The notes below the pieces were generated by a model. That model was not told where the DNA came from, searched no databases, and saw only the letters and a list, made by a program, of their open reading frames with translations. Positions 9,535 through 18,315 of a stretch of DNA of 64,000 nucleotides are shown piece by piece (positions within the stretch are counted from its first letter, which is position 1; every line of letters starts with the position of its first letter). Origin of the DNA: Ensifer sp. IC4062 (GTDB taxonomy: Bacteria > Pseudomonadota > Alphaproteobacteria > Rhizobiales > Rhizobiaceae); the NCBI RefSeq assembly GCF_020193575.1, contig NZ_JADYVD010000046.1, positions 1-64,000 on the forward strand, given 5' to 3'. Position numbers and translations under genes: made by a program.

Positions 9535-9643
9535 CTTTCTGCTCCCTTCGCGCGCTGTCGCTCGGTCAGGAGCAGGGTCGATCAAAATGGCCATTCGGGT
9601 CCTGAATCGCCTACCCGAAAAATTCCGAAATCTTCTAAATCCA

Positions 9644-9775
9644 TCAGCCTTCCTCGAGTCCCGCCTTCCGCAGCCCTTCGAGCAAGGCTGCGGTCCTCGT
9701 CGGGTCCTTGGCGGGCTGACCGGCCCTGATCCGGGCGATCGTAACCGCCGGAACGAGCCGGAAAGTGGTATAGAC
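9644..9775 (-). pseudogene. Truncated 3' end of a cyclase/TPR gene
   Basis: The minus strand encodes about 43 residues, ending TRTAALLEGLRKAGLEEG and a stop at 9644-9646. This is the characteristic end of the cyclase-TPR family seen intact at 6995-8776 (which ends FIEGYIKAGLPE). The coding similarity stops abruptly at about 9775, where an unrelated gene tail begins on the other strand. No cyclase domain is present, so this is a remnant. Confidence 0.65.
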
Positions 9776-9776
9776 G

Positions 9777-9939
9777 TTATGGCCAGTGGTCGCTGCTCCT
9801 GAGCTGGACGCCGGTAATCGGCGATCCGCTCACCATTGCGGCGGGCATAATAAGGGAGCCGTTGGCGCGGTTCCTGATTCTGGTTTCGATTGCCAAAATC
9901 GTAGTGGCGGTGGCAGCCATTACCTTGAACTGGGCATAA
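9777..9939 (+). pseudogene. Truncated 3' end of a YqaA/DedA-type membrane protein
   Basis: The plus strand reads YGQWSLLLSWTPVIGDPL then TIAAGIIREPLARFLILV and ends in a stop at 9937-9939. It closely matches residues about 90-135 of the intact YqaA-like protein encoded at 27330-27782 (YGRWSLLLSWMPLFGDAL). The first two thirds of the gene are absent. It abuts the cyclase remnant at 9775/9776, which marks a recombination junction. Confidence 0.7.
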
Positions 9940-9959
9940 AGGCATTGCTGCAAGCAATC

Positions 9960-10664
9960 GTGGACATTCAGCGGGACATCTATCTCGCCTTCGCCGAACA
10001 CATCAAAACCTTCGCGAACGGCGGCGGCTGGACGGCCTTCCTCGCCTTCCTGCCGATGGGCATCGTCTTTGGCGCGGTGCATGCGATGACGCCCGGCCAC
10101 AGCAAGGCTGTGCTTGCCACCTACCTGACCGGAGCGTCGGCCGGCATGCGGCGCGGCTTGCTGGTCTCCCTGGCGCTTTCGGCGACGCACGTGACGATGG
10201 CCGTGATCATAGCCTTGTTCTCGTTGCCGCTCGTGTCGGTCATGCTTGGGAACGCAGGTTCGGCTCCGCTGCTCGAGGACCTCAGTCGGGGATTGCTCGG
10301 CATCATCGGAGCCTGGATGCTATGGAGCGCTTCTTTCCGTCCTCCGCATGTTCACGGCGAAGGGGAAGGCGTCGCCGTCGGCTTCATGGCCGGGTTGGTC
10401 CCCTGCCCCCTGACGCTGTTCGTCATGACCTTCGCCATGTCGCGCGGCGTGCCCGAGGCCGGGATCATGTTCGCGATCGTCATGATGACCGGCGTCGCAC
10501 TCACCCTCTCGAGCGTGGCGCTCGCGACCGTCTTCTTCCGGAAGCAGGCGGAGAAACTGCTTGCGACCCGGCACGCTCTGCTGACCAAAATCTCGAAGGG
10601 CGTCGAGGCCCTCACGGGTCTGATCCTCGTGACCGTCGCCGTGCGAGAGATACTCATTCGCTGA
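9960..10664 (+). CDS. NicO/RcnA-type nickel-cobalt exporter family membrane protein
   Basis: About 234 aa with six predicted membrane helices. HAMTPGHSKAVLATYLTGA near the N-terminus is the HxxxPGHxK signature of NicO/UreH transporters. A second conserved patch is GLVPCPLTLFVMTFAMSRGV. A short His-containing loop (PPHVHGEGEG) sits between helices. The family exports Ni/Co or takes up Ni; the metal is not known here. The start is uncertain: GTG at 9960 gives a natural N-terminus, TTG at 9945 is possible, and anything earlier would run into the YqaA remnant. It sits at the left boundary of the metal island. Confidence 0.8.
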   Translation: MDIQRDIYLAFAEHIKTFANGGGWTAFLAFLPMGIVFGAVHAMTPGHSKAVLATYLTGASAGMRRGLLVSLALSATHVTMAVIIALFSLPLVSVMLGNAGSAPLLEDLSRGLLGIIGAWMLWSASFRPPHVHGEGEGVAVGFMAGLVPCPLTLFVMTFAMSRGVPEAGIMFAIVMMTGVALTLSSVALATVFFRKQAEKLLATRHALLTKISKGVEALTGLILVTVAVREILIR

Positions 10665-10686
10665 AGTGACTTCGCAGCGGCTCGGG

Positions 10687-11900
10687 TCAGCTTTCTTCCG
10701 GCGGCTTCAAGCGCCGGAACTGCATCAGCAACAGCAGATCGTAGACGATCTTCAACGCGCCGCAGATGAGCAGCGGCCATGCTCTCGACGAGGCGGCGAA
10801 GAGAGCGCCCGCCAGGGCGGGGCTGGCGGAGGCGGCAAGACTGCGCGGCACCGAGGTGAAGCTTGCGGCGGCGGCCCGCTCCGACTCGGTGACGACGGCC
10901 ATCACATAGGACGAGCGCGTCGGTACGTCCATCTGCGACAGTGCCGCCCGGACAAGCAGAAAGGCCAGTGCGAGGGCAGCGTGGGCGCAACTGCCGCCAG
11001 CATCAGGGCGACGCTGGACGGAATGTGCGTGAACACCATCGTGTTGATCAGGCCGATGCGGCGCGACAGCCATGCGGCCACCGGAAACGAGAATGCCAAC
11101 AACACGCCAGACCAGAAGAAGAAGACACCCGCCTCTGCGAGCGACAGGCCAAACCGCTCGAAAAGCCAGAGAGCGAGCAGTGATTGGACGACGAAGCCGC
11201 CGGCGAAGGCGTCGAGACTGAACAGGGCCGCCAGCTTGAAGACGATGTGGCGCGACGGGCCGAGCGCGGCTGTGGCCGTTGCATCTGGAACTGGGCGGCG
11301 TGGAATCCGTGCGTAGAGCAACCCCCCAAGCAGGCCCAGAAGGGCGTAAAGGATGAACATTACCCTGATGCCGCCAAGCCGGTCGAAGCCAACGGGAGCT
11401 AAAAGGTCGGGTAGGCTGCAGCGAGTCCGCCACTGGCTCCGGCGAATGCGCCCACGAGGCTGTAGCGTGGTTCGCTCTCGCTCCGTGACTTCGCGCGTGA
11501 GCACAGCGTGTTCCAATGGCACGAACACGCTGACACTGCCGGCCGAGGGGTTGATCGTGCCGGCAAATGCGATGACCAGGAGCAGCGCGTAATCGTGGAC
11601 AACGGCAAAGGCCACACCCGTCGCAATCATCAAACTCGCGCCGGCCAGCAGCAGCTGGCGATGATCGCGCCGGACCCCGAGGAAGCCGACACATATCGTC
11701 AATAACGCGGAACCGAGGAGCGACGCGGTCGCGATGACACCGACTTCGAGCGGGGTAAATCCCAGGGCGAGCAGGTAGATTGGCAGCAGCACGGCCACGA
11801 AGCCGTCGCCCATGTCCCGCAGGGCGCGCGCCGCGAATAGGAAAGTCGCCGGATGAAACCGCAACACCGGGCTGGCCTCTCGATCATTGGTCGCTAGCAT
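10687..11900 (-). pseudogene. MFS transporter broken by frameshifts
   Basis: A 12-helix MFS transporter can be followed along the minus strand, but not in one frame. It starts at 11900 (MLATNDREASPVLRFHPATF). The frame shifts near 11480 into a segment reading YSLVGAFAGASGGLAAAYPTF, returns near 11400 at LAPVGFDRLGG, and shifts again near 10980 into ALALAFLLVRAALSQMDVPT and the C-terminus ending RRLKPPEES. Three indels suggest decay, though sequencing errors would look the same. It is divergent from chrB, and MFS genes are often found beside chromate loci, so it may once have belonged to that cluster. Confidence 0.7.
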
Positions 11901-12151
11901 CGGCCTGTGGCTCTAGCGCCCTTACGAAATGTCGAATCGAGATTTGATGCCGAAAGGGAGCGTTCGTCGCCACTGGCCGCAATGATTTCCGATCCACCGG
12001 GTGGCCGCTATAGGCGGATATGCACGTCATTCGAGCGGCTTGACAGCGCCCGCCAAAGAGCGGAAAACACCGCCCATGGGGTTGCGATCACCCCACGAGG
12101 CGACAGCCGAAGTATCGCGTCCAATCAACCGCTCACACGGGAGGACGCGTC

Positions 12152-12973
12152 ATGTCGTCACTTCTTGAAATTTCCCCCGAGAAACTTGCCCGCCTTGTCG
12201 GCACGCCCAAGTGCCCCGCCCTTATCGATGTCCGGATCGACGAGGATTTCGACGCCGATCCGCGGTTGGTACCCGGCTCGATGCGGCGCGATTATCGCAA
12301 CGTACAGGAGTGGGTTGCGGAGCTTGATCGCGACTCGGCGGTGGTCATCTGCCATCGCGGTGAAAAGCTCAGCTACGGTGTCGCCGCCTGGCTTCGCCAC
12401 TATGGCATTGCCGCCGACGTGCTAGAAGGCGGCTTCGAAGGCTGGGCTGAGGGAGGCTATCCAGCCGTGCCCGTTTCCGCAATGCCGGAGCGGGATGCGA
12501 GCGGACGCACCATCTGGGTGACGAGGGCGCGGCCGAAGATCGACCGGATCGCGTGCCCTTGGCTGATCCGCCGCTTCGTCGATCCGCAGGCAGTGTTCCT
12601 GTACGTGTCCCCGGCGGAGGTCGAGGTGGTCGGTGAGCGCTTCGGCGCGATGCCCTTCGACATCGATGCTCCGGTCCGTTGGAGCCACCGCGGCGAACTA
12701 TGCACCTTCGACGTCATGGTCGAGGAGTTCGGTCTTTCGACCGAACCGCTGCAACGGCTCGCCACGATCGTGCGCGGCGCAGACACCGCTCGCCTCGACC
12801 TCGCTCCAGAAGCGCCTGGTCTTCTAGCGGCATCACTCGGGCTGTCGCGGATGTATGGCGACGATCTTGAGCAACTGGAGGCCGGGATGCTGCTCTACGA
12901 CGCCTTTTACCGCTGGTGCCGCGACGCCACCGACGAAACGCATAACTGGCCATCGCCTAAGAAGGATTCCTAA
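12152..12973 (+). CDS. chrB: Rhodanese-ChrB domain chromate resistance protein
   Basis: 273 aa. Residues 1-110 are a rhodanese domain with LIDVRIDEDFDADPR and the loop VVICHRGEKLSYG, whose Cys is the expected sulfur carrier. Residues 115-268 match the ChrB C-terminal domain (IDRIACPWLIRRFVDPQAVF, then DAFYRWCRDAT). ChrB-type proteins act in chromate sensing or resistance beside ChrA. GGAGG precedes the ATG. Its stop overlaps the chrA start (TAATG), so the two genes are cotranscribed and probably coupled. Confidence 0.88.
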   Translation: MSSLLEISPEKLARLVGTPKCPALIDVRIDEDFDADPRLVPGSMRRDYRNVQEWVAELDRDSAVVICHRGEKLSYGVAAWLRHYGIAADVLEGGFEGWAEGGYPAVPVSAMPERDASGRTIWVTRARPKIDRIACPWLIRRFVDPQAVFLYVSPAEVEVVGERFGAMPFDIDAPVRWSHRGELCTFDVMVEEFGLSTEPLQRLATIVRGADTARLDLAPEAPGLLAASLGLSRMYGDDLEQLEAGMLLYDAFYRWCRDATDETHNWPSPKKDS

Positions 12974-14373
12974 TGACCGAGACTGCAAACAGGGCCGCGC
13001 CGGGTACGGCGCGGCAGGAATACGCCCACGGCATTCCGTTCGGCGAGGCCGTACGGGTCTGGGCGAGGATCGCGGCCCTGAGCTTCGGCGGTCCTGCCGG
13101 GCAGATCGCGGTCATGCACCGCATCCTCGTCGACGAGAAGCGCTGGATCGGCGAGCACCGTTTTCTGCACGCTCTCAACTACTGCATGCTGCTGCCCGGA
13201 CCCGAGGCGCAGCAGCTCGCCGTCTATATCGGCTGGCTGCTGCACCGCACCGCCGGCGGCCTCGTCGCCGGCACACTGTTCGTGCTGCCTGGCTTCCTCG
13301 CCATCCTCGGCTTGAGCTATATCTACGCCGCCTTCGGCAATGTCACCGTCGTCGAAGGACTGTTCTTCGGCCTCAAGGCGGCGGTGCTCGCCGTCGTCGT
13401 CCATGCCGTGTTCCGGATCGGCGGCAGGGCGCTCAAGAACCGATTGATGGTCGGCATCGCCGCGGCGGCCTTCATCGCCATCTTCTTTTTCCGCGTCCCC
13501 TTCCCGCTGATCATCCTGGCCGCGGGCATATTCGGCTATATCGGCGGGCGCTCCGGTTCGCCGTTATTTAGAGTCGGCGGCGGTCACAAGGCAGGGAGCG
13601 GCCCGATTCTCAGGGACGAAGATTCGCTGCTCCGAGAGGAAACTCCCGACCATGCCCGTCCGAACCTCTCCTGGTCGCTGCGGGTTTCGGCGGTGTTCTT
13701 CGCGATTTGGCTCGTACCATTGATGCTGCTGACAGTCTTCCTCGGCGTGGACAACGTCTTCACGCAGATCGGCCTGTTCTTCAGCCAGATGGCCGTCGTC
13801 ACCTTTGGCGGAGCCTATGCGGTACTCGCCTACGTCGCCCAGGAGGCCGTTCAGCACTACGGCTGGCTGAAGCCCGGCGAGATGCTCGACGGCCTCGGAA
13901 TGGCCGAGACGACGCCTGGCCCTTTGATCATGGTCGTGCAGTTCGTCGGCTTCATGGGAGCCTACCGCGATCCGGGTTCCCTGAACCCGATGACGGCGGC
14001 GACGCTCGCGGCGATTCTGACGACCTGGGTGACCTTCGTGCCCTGCTTCCTTTGGATTTTCCTCGGAGCACCCTTCATCGAGCGCCTTCGCAACAACGTC
14101 GCGCTGACGGGCGCAATGTCGGCAATCACCGCCGCCGTCGTCGGCTTGATCCTAAACCTTGCCGTCTGGTTCGGCCTGCACACGCTGTTTTCAGAGGTGG
14201 TCACTTGGAGGCTTGGCTGGTTCGAGCTCGACGTGCCCGATCCATCCTCACTGGTGTTGCCATCGGTCGTGCTGACGGCGGCGGCCGCGGTCGCAATTTT
14301 CCGCTTCCAAGCTTCTATCATCGCGACGCTGCTCGCCTGTGCCGTCGCCGGACTGGCTTGGACAGTGATTTAG
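12973..14373 (+). CDS. chrA: Chromate efflux transporter ChrA, two-domain form
   Basis: 466 aa inner-membrane protein of the CHR superfamily, long form with duplicated halves. The first half has LSFGGPAGQIAVMHRILVDE and MLLPGPEAQQLAVYIGWLLH; the second has VTFGGAYAVLAYVAQEAV and ETTPGPLIMVVQFVGFMGAY. These are the FGGP and PGP signatures of each half. ChrA exports chromate from the cytoplasm. It overlaps chrB by one base and converges with the MerR-type gene. Confidence 0.95.
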   Translation: MTETANRAAPGTARQEYAHGIPFGEAVRVWARIAALSFGGPAGQIAVMHRILVDEKRWIGEHRFLHALNYCMLLPGPEAQQLAVYIGWLLHRTAGGLVAGTLFVLPGFLAILGLSYIYAAFGNVTVVEGLFFGLKAAVLAVVVHAVFRIGGRALKNRLMVGIAAAAFIAIFFFRVPFPLIILAAGIFGYIGGRSGSPLFRVGGGHKAGSGPILRDEDSLLREETPDHARPNLSWSLRVSAVFFAIWLVPLMLLTVFLGVDNVFTQIGLFFSQMAVVTFGGAYAVLAYVAQEAVQHYGWLKPGEMLDGLGMAETTPGPLIMVVQFVGFMGAYRDPGSLNPMTAATLAAILTTWVTFVPCFLWIFLGAPFIERLRNNVALTGAMSAITAAVVGLILNLAVWFGLHTLFSEVVTWRLGWFELDVPDPSSLVLPSVVLTAAAAVAIFRFQASIIATLLACAVAGLAWTVI

Positions 14374-14394
14374 GTTGGTGGTTCGCGGCCGAGT

Positions 14395-14799
14395 TCACAC
14401 CCCGAAGGAAGCCAGGATCGGGCAAGGCCCGGTCTTGCCCTCTGCGCATTCGGAGACCAGCTTTCGGAGAGCTTCCCGAGCACGATTAAGCTCTCCGATC
14501 CTGGCATCCAGTTGCTCAAGTCTCTTTCTCGCCAGCTCCCGTGCGGCCGAGCGGTTGTGTCCGGCATCCAGCGCCAGAAGCTCCCCAATCTCCTCCAGCG
14601 TGAAACCCGCCGTCTGCGCCTGCTTGATGAAACGTAGACGGCGCACGTCTTCGCCGCCATAACGCCGCACGCCTTCCAACCGCTTCGGCGTCGCCAGCAG
14701 CCCTTTGCGCTGGTAGAAACGGATGGTCTCAACCCCCACGCCTCCAGCAGCCGCAAGTTTCCCGATCGTCAGTTCTTGAGGGTCTTGACTCCGTACCAT
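14395..14799 (-). CDS. MerR-family metal-responsive regulator
   Basis: 134 aa. Winged helix-turn-helix at residues 10-60 (LTIGKLAAAGGVGVETIRFY), dimer helix at 85-117, then a metal loop with Cys118 and Cys126 (SECAEGKTGPCPILASF). Mercury MerR has three Cys (82, 117, 126) with a 9-residue step between the last two. Here position 82 is Asn and the step is 8, the same as in CueR (112/120). The metal may therefore be monovalent rather than Hg(II); this is inference. The annotated ATG lies inside the divergent operator and lacks a clear ribosome site, so the start is uncertain. Confidence 0.85.
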   Translation of the reverse strand: MVRSQDPQELTIGKLAAAGGVGVETIRFYQRKGLLATPKRLEGVRRYGGEDVRRLRFIKQAQTAGFTLEEIGELLALDAGHNRSAARELARKRLEQLDARIGELNRAREALRKLVSECAEGKTGPCPILASFGV

Positions 14800-14815
14800 G
14801 GTACGGAACTTATGG
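14785..14815 (+). promoter_or_regulatory. mer-type operator/promoter
   Basis: TTGACT (-35, 14785-14790), a 19-bp spacer, then TTATGG (-10, 14810-14815). The spacer carries the perfect palindrome CCGTACCATGGTACGG at 14791-14806. A lengthened spacer with a central repeat is the hallmark of MerR-family promoters, and these half-sites are those of the classical mer operator (CCGTAC..GTACGG). It drives the glutaredoxin-MauE gene and overlaps the divergent regulator start. Confidence 0.85.
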
Positions 14816-14853
14816 TGCTGCCAACGATTTCACAAGAACAAGGAGATGTGAAA

Positions 14854-15642
14854 ATGTTGGACAAGACCAATCCGCAGAATCTCTCCAAGAGGGCCGTCCT
14901 CTACCGGATGGTGATGCCAAGCCACACCTGCCCCTACGGGCTGAAGACGAAGGACCTGCTGCAGCGGTCGGGCTACGAGGTGGATGATCACCACCTGACC
15001 ACCCGCGAGGAGACGGACGCTTTCAAGGCGCAGCACGGCGTGGCGACGACGCCTCAGGTATTCATCGATGGCAAGCGGGTCGGCGGCTACGACGATTTGC
15101 GTCGTTTTCTCAGCAAGCCCGTCGCCGATTCGAAGGCGACGACCTACCGGCCGGTTGTCGTGCTGTTCACGCTGACCGCACTCACGGCGATGGCGGCGAG
15201 CCATGCCGCCAACGGAACGCCATTCACCTTGCGCGCAGCCGAATGGTTCATCGCCTTTTCGATGGTGGTTCTGGCGATGATGAAACTCCAGAACGTCGAG
15301 AGCTTTGCGACGATGTTCCTGAACTATGACGTCCTGGCAAAGCGCTGGGTGCCATACAGCTATATCTATCCCTATGCCGAAGGACTGGCTGGCGTGCTCA
15401 TGGTCGCAGGCGTTCTGAACTGGTTGTCGGTTCCGGTCGCGATGTTCATCGGTACGGTAGGGGCTGTTTCGGTCTTCAAGGCCGTCTACATCGACAGGCG
15501 TGAATTGAAGTGCGCCTGCGTCGGGGGATCGAGCAATGTCCCCCTTGGGTTCATCTCGCTGACCGAAAACCTGATGATGATTGCCATGGCAGTCTGGATG
15601 GCCGCGGCAGCCATTGGCCTCACGGCGACCCACGCCATTTAG
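14854..15642 (+). CDS. Glutaredoxin-like domain fused to MauE/DoxX-type membrane domain
   Basis: 262 aa. Residues 1-85 are glutaredoxin-like, with the redox motif SHTCPYGLKTKDLL (CPYG, only the first Cys of a CxxC) and the TTPQVFIDGKRVGGYDDL substrate loop. About four membrane helices follow, matching the MauE/DoxX-like group (FSMVVLAMMKLQNVESFATM). A Cys pair ELKCACVGG lies near the C-terminus. AAGGAG precedes the ATG at 14854. It probably delivers reducing power or thiol exchange at the membrane under metal stress. Its promoter is the mer-like element directly upstream. Confidence 0.82.
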   Translation: MLDKTNPQNLSKRAVLYRMVMPSHTCPYGLKTKDLLQRSGYEVDDHHLTTREETDAFKAQHGVATTPQVFIDGKRVGGYDDLRRFLSKPVADSKATTYRPVVVLFTLTALTAMAASHAANGTPFTLRAAEWFIAFSMVVLAMMKLQNVESFATMFLNYDVLAKRWVPYSYIYPYAEGLAGVLMVAGVLNWLSVPVAMFIGTVGAVSVFKAVYIDRRELKCACVGGSSNVPLGFISLTENLMMIAMAVWMAAAAIGLTATHAI

Positions 15643-15729
15643 TGCAGCTGCACGATGCGAACGCCCATTGTCCAGGAGAAGGTTCCGGAAACCCCGGCGG
15701 TTCGCCCGCTGCTTCCAGAAAACTGCGAG

Positions 15730-15760
15730 TTGACCTTCCAACGGTTGTAAGGTGCAGACT
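15730..15760 (+). promoter_or_regulatory. CueR/HmrR-type operator/promoter for the DUF4396-oxidase gene
   Basis: TTGACC at 15730-15735, a 19-bp spacer, then CAGACT at 15755-15760. The inverted repeat ACCTT...AAGGT spans 15733-15753. The layout matches known CueR and rhizobial HmrR targets and the three related elements elsewhere in this window. Confidence 0.8.
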
Positions 15761-15802
15761 TTCCGGGGATCGCAGTTCCGCAACCGCGCAAGGGAGATGA
15801 AC

Positions 15803-17698
15803 ATGTTTATCCAGCCCATCGACTATCTGCTGCTCGGCTGGTTCGTCCTGGCGGTTGGCAGCACCATCTATGTGGCCTGGGACCAGTTCCGGAACAATCC
15901 CGAGCCGTCGGTGATGAAATGGGGCTTCATCCTCGTCACGCTTTATCTCGGCCCGGTCGGACTGCTGCTATACGTGCTGGCCGACAAGGAACCCGTCCCC
16001 GGCACCCATGAGGACTTTATCAGGCCGCTTTGGAAGCAAGGGGTGGGCAGCACTATTCATTGCGTCGCGGGAGACGCGACCGGTATCATCATCGCGGCCG
16101 TAGTCACGGCGGTCCTGGGTTTGCCGATGTGGCTCGACATCATCATCGAGTACGCGGCTGGCTTCGCCCTCGGCCTCTTCATCTTCCAGGCGCTGTTCAT
16201 GAAGAACATGATGGGCGGAAGCTACTGGGAGAACGTCCGCAAGTCGTTCATGCCCGAATTCATCAGCATGAATGCAATGATGGCCGGCATGGCTCCGGTC
16301 ATGGCAATCCTGATGATGGGCCGCGACATGCGTGCCATGTGGCCGGGCGAGATGCTGTTCTGGGGCGTCATGGCTCTCGGCGTTGGCGTCGGCTTCCTCG
16401 CCGCCTATCCGTTCAACGTCTGGCTGGTCGCCAAAGGCATGAAGAATGGCCTCATGACGGATCGCAGCGAGCATTCCTCGTCGACGCCGGAATCCGAAAG
16501 GAGCAACAGCCACGCCGCCGAAGCTGCTCACGCTTCCGCGCATGGCATGGCGCGCGAACAGCACTCCCAGCACGGGCAACACTCGCCAGCGTTCGCTCCG
16601 ACGAGAGCGCAGATCACTGCCATGGCGGCGTTCACGACGATCCTCCTCGTTGCCGGGTTCGCGTATCCGTTCGCCAAGGTGAACATGCGGCTAAGCGCCC
16701 ATGACGTGGGCGGCGCGATCATGGCTCCCGGCATGGTCATGGGCTTCGACACGCCAGGACAGGCGATGCTGGACATGGCAGCCGTCGACCCACGGAACGT
16801 CAGCTTCGAGGCTGAGCCGACCGCGCAAGGCGCACAGACGTTGAAGCCGCGCCTGGACGGCGATGTCAAGGTCTTCGACCTCGAAGCCTCTGTCGTCCGC
16901 TGGCCGATCCTCCCTGGCGAGACCGTTGAGGCCTACGCATACAACAATCAGGTCCCAGGCCCGACTCTGCGCGTAAAGGAAGGCGACCGGGTAAGGATCA
17001 ATGTCACCAATAAGCTGCCGGAAAGCACCACCGTCCATTGGCATGGCCTAATCCTGCCGAATGAGATGGACGGTCCGGCAGAGATCACGCAGAAGCCCAT
17101 CGAACCCGGCGAAACCTACAGCTACGAGTACACGGTCGGTCAGAGCGGCACCTACTTCTACCACACGCATGACCATGTCGACCGCCAGCAATCGCTCGGT
17201 CTCTACGGAGCCTTGATCATCGATCCCGAGGACCCCTCCGACGATATTCCCGCCGATATGGAATATACTATGCAGCTTCAGGAGTGGCTAAAGCGCGAGT
17301 GGCTAACCTTCCCCGCGATGGCGATGGAAGGTGCGCTCCCGAACTTCTTCACCATCAACGGGAAATCGTATCCGGCAACCGACACGATAAGAATGAAGGT
17401 TGGGCAAACGCTCAAGGTTCGCTTTGTCGGGTCGCACACGACGGCAATACACCCGATGCACATCCACGGCGGGCCTTTCGAGGTTGCCGCAGTCGACGGC
17501 GTGACACTGCGGCAAAGCGCCCGATATCTCGCCGACACGGTAAATGTCGGCCCTGGCCAGCGGTTCGACGTTCTGTGGCAAGCCCAGCGTCCCGGAAAAT
17601 GGCTCGTTCACTGCCATATCTCCCATCACACGACGAACAACAATGTCGAGGTTCAGGGCGGCGGCGGCTTGATGCTGGTGATCGACGTGCAGAGTTGA
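15803..17698 (+). CDS. DUF4396 membrane domain fused to a multicopper oxidase
   Basis: 631 aa. Residues 1-220 hold about six membrane helices of the DUF4396 type (STIHCVAGDATGIIIAAVV, SMNAMMAGMAPVMAILMMG). A His/Ser-rich linker (HAAEAAHASAHGMAREQHSQ) and one more helix lead to a periplasmic multicopper oxidase with sites TVHWHGLILP, YFYHTHDHVD, HPMHIHGGPF and HCHISHHTTNNN. In the last site the axial position, usually Met or Leu, is Asn. Likely oxidises Cu(I) at the outer face of the inner membrane. I chose the second ATG because GGGAG lies 6 nt upstream. The promoter is CueR-type. Confidence 0.9.
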   Translation: MFIQPIDYLLLGWFVLAVGSTIYVAWDQFRNNPEPSVMKWGFILVTLYLGPVGLLLYVLADKEPVPGTHEDFIRPLWKQGVGSTIHCVAGDATGIIIAAVVTAVLGLPMWLDIIIEYAAGFALGLFIFQALFMKNMMGGSYWENVRKSFMPEFISMNAMMAGMAPVMAILMMGRDMRAMWPGEMLFWGVMALGVGVGFLAAYPFNVWLVAKGMKNGLMTDRSEHSSSTPESERSNSHAAEAAHASAHGMAREQHSQHGQHSPAFAPTRAQITAMAAFTTILLVAGFAYPFAKVNMRLSAHDVGGAIMAPGMVMGFDTPGQAMLDMAAVDPRNVSFEAEPTAQGAQTLKPRLDGDVKVFDLEASVVRWPILPGETVEAYAYNNQVPGPTLRVKEGDRVRINVTNKLPESTTVHWHGLILPNEMDGPAEITQKPIEPGETYSYEYTVGQSGTYFYHTHDHVDRQQSLGLYGALIIDPEDPSDDIPADMEYTMQLQEWLKREWLTFPAMAMEGALPNFFTINGKSYPATDTIRMKVGQTLKVRFVGSHTTAIHPMHIHGGPFEVAAVDGVTLRQSARYLADTVNVGPGQRFDVLWQAQRPGKWLVHCHISHHTTNNNVEVQGGGGLMLVIDVQS

Positions 17699-17782
17699 TC
17701 CTCGGCATGCGTGTCCCTGCCGCGTGATCGCATTCGAGAACTTGGACGTACAGACGCTCGGCTGCGTGAACGCGCATTCATG

Positions 17783-18184
17783 CTAGAAAAAGCGCGGGGG
17801 CACAAATAGACATATCGCGCGAGAGCGGATGTTGCCCGGTCGCAAACATAGATGAAACTCATCGTCCGGGGAGGATTTCAGTCGCGAATCCTTGTAGCCG
17901 ATGATCTCGCCTGTCTCTTTGATGACATATCCCTGCGGTCCTTCGATAATCGCGGCACCGTGGACCGGCCGACAATCCCGGTCACTACAACACTGATATG
18001 GATAGTACCATCCTGAAGGGGCGCTGTGCGCAGCAGCCTTCAAGGGGAAACACACGCCAACGATCAGCCCCAGGAGTAAGCTCCACAACGTTCGTACGGC
18101 ATTCCACCCCTGCCTCGGAGCCTGCGAATGTGGAGGACAGTCGATTTGCAGGCTGAAGCTGTGCATGACCAATTCGTTGTCCAA
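17783..18184 (-). CDS. Small exported Cys-containing protein
   Basis: 133 aa. A hydrophobic stretch near residues 30-50 (TLWSLLLGLIVGVCFPL, then KAAAHSA) looks like a signal peptide, so the real start may be an internal one. The mature part has four conserved-looking Cys (GWYYPYQCCSDRDCRPV and EFHLCLRPG, then AICLF) and would be periplasmic. I recall similar small proteins as conserved unknowns in Rhizobiales. No function can be given. It converges with the oxidase fusion. Confidence 0.65.
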   Translation of the reverse strand: MDNELVMHSFSLQIDCPPHSQAPRQGWNAVRTLWSLLLGLIVGVCFPLKAAAHSAPSGWYYPYQCCSDRDCRPVHGAAIIEGPQGYVIKETGEIIGYKDSRLKSSPDDEFHLCLRPGNIRSRAICLFVPPRFF

Positions 18185-18315
18185 ACATCTCGGCGAACCG
18201 ACCGGTCCGCCCTTCGCTTCTTGCCGCTCTCGGAATTCTCCATCTGGTTTTAAGTCATCGTAGCAGAATCCCGACGGCGGAGCCCGCCTGACTGCGTCCC
18301 GCGGCGCGACCTTGA

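Noticed and set aside
9786..9959. N-terminal extension of the NicO-type exporter
   Set aside because: The extension overlaps the YqaA remnant in another frame and lacks membrane-protein character; the family begins near 9960.
11907..12151. Plus-strand frame running into chrB
   Set aside because: It is out of frame with chrB, has no ribosome site or family features, and occupies what should be the chrB promoter region.
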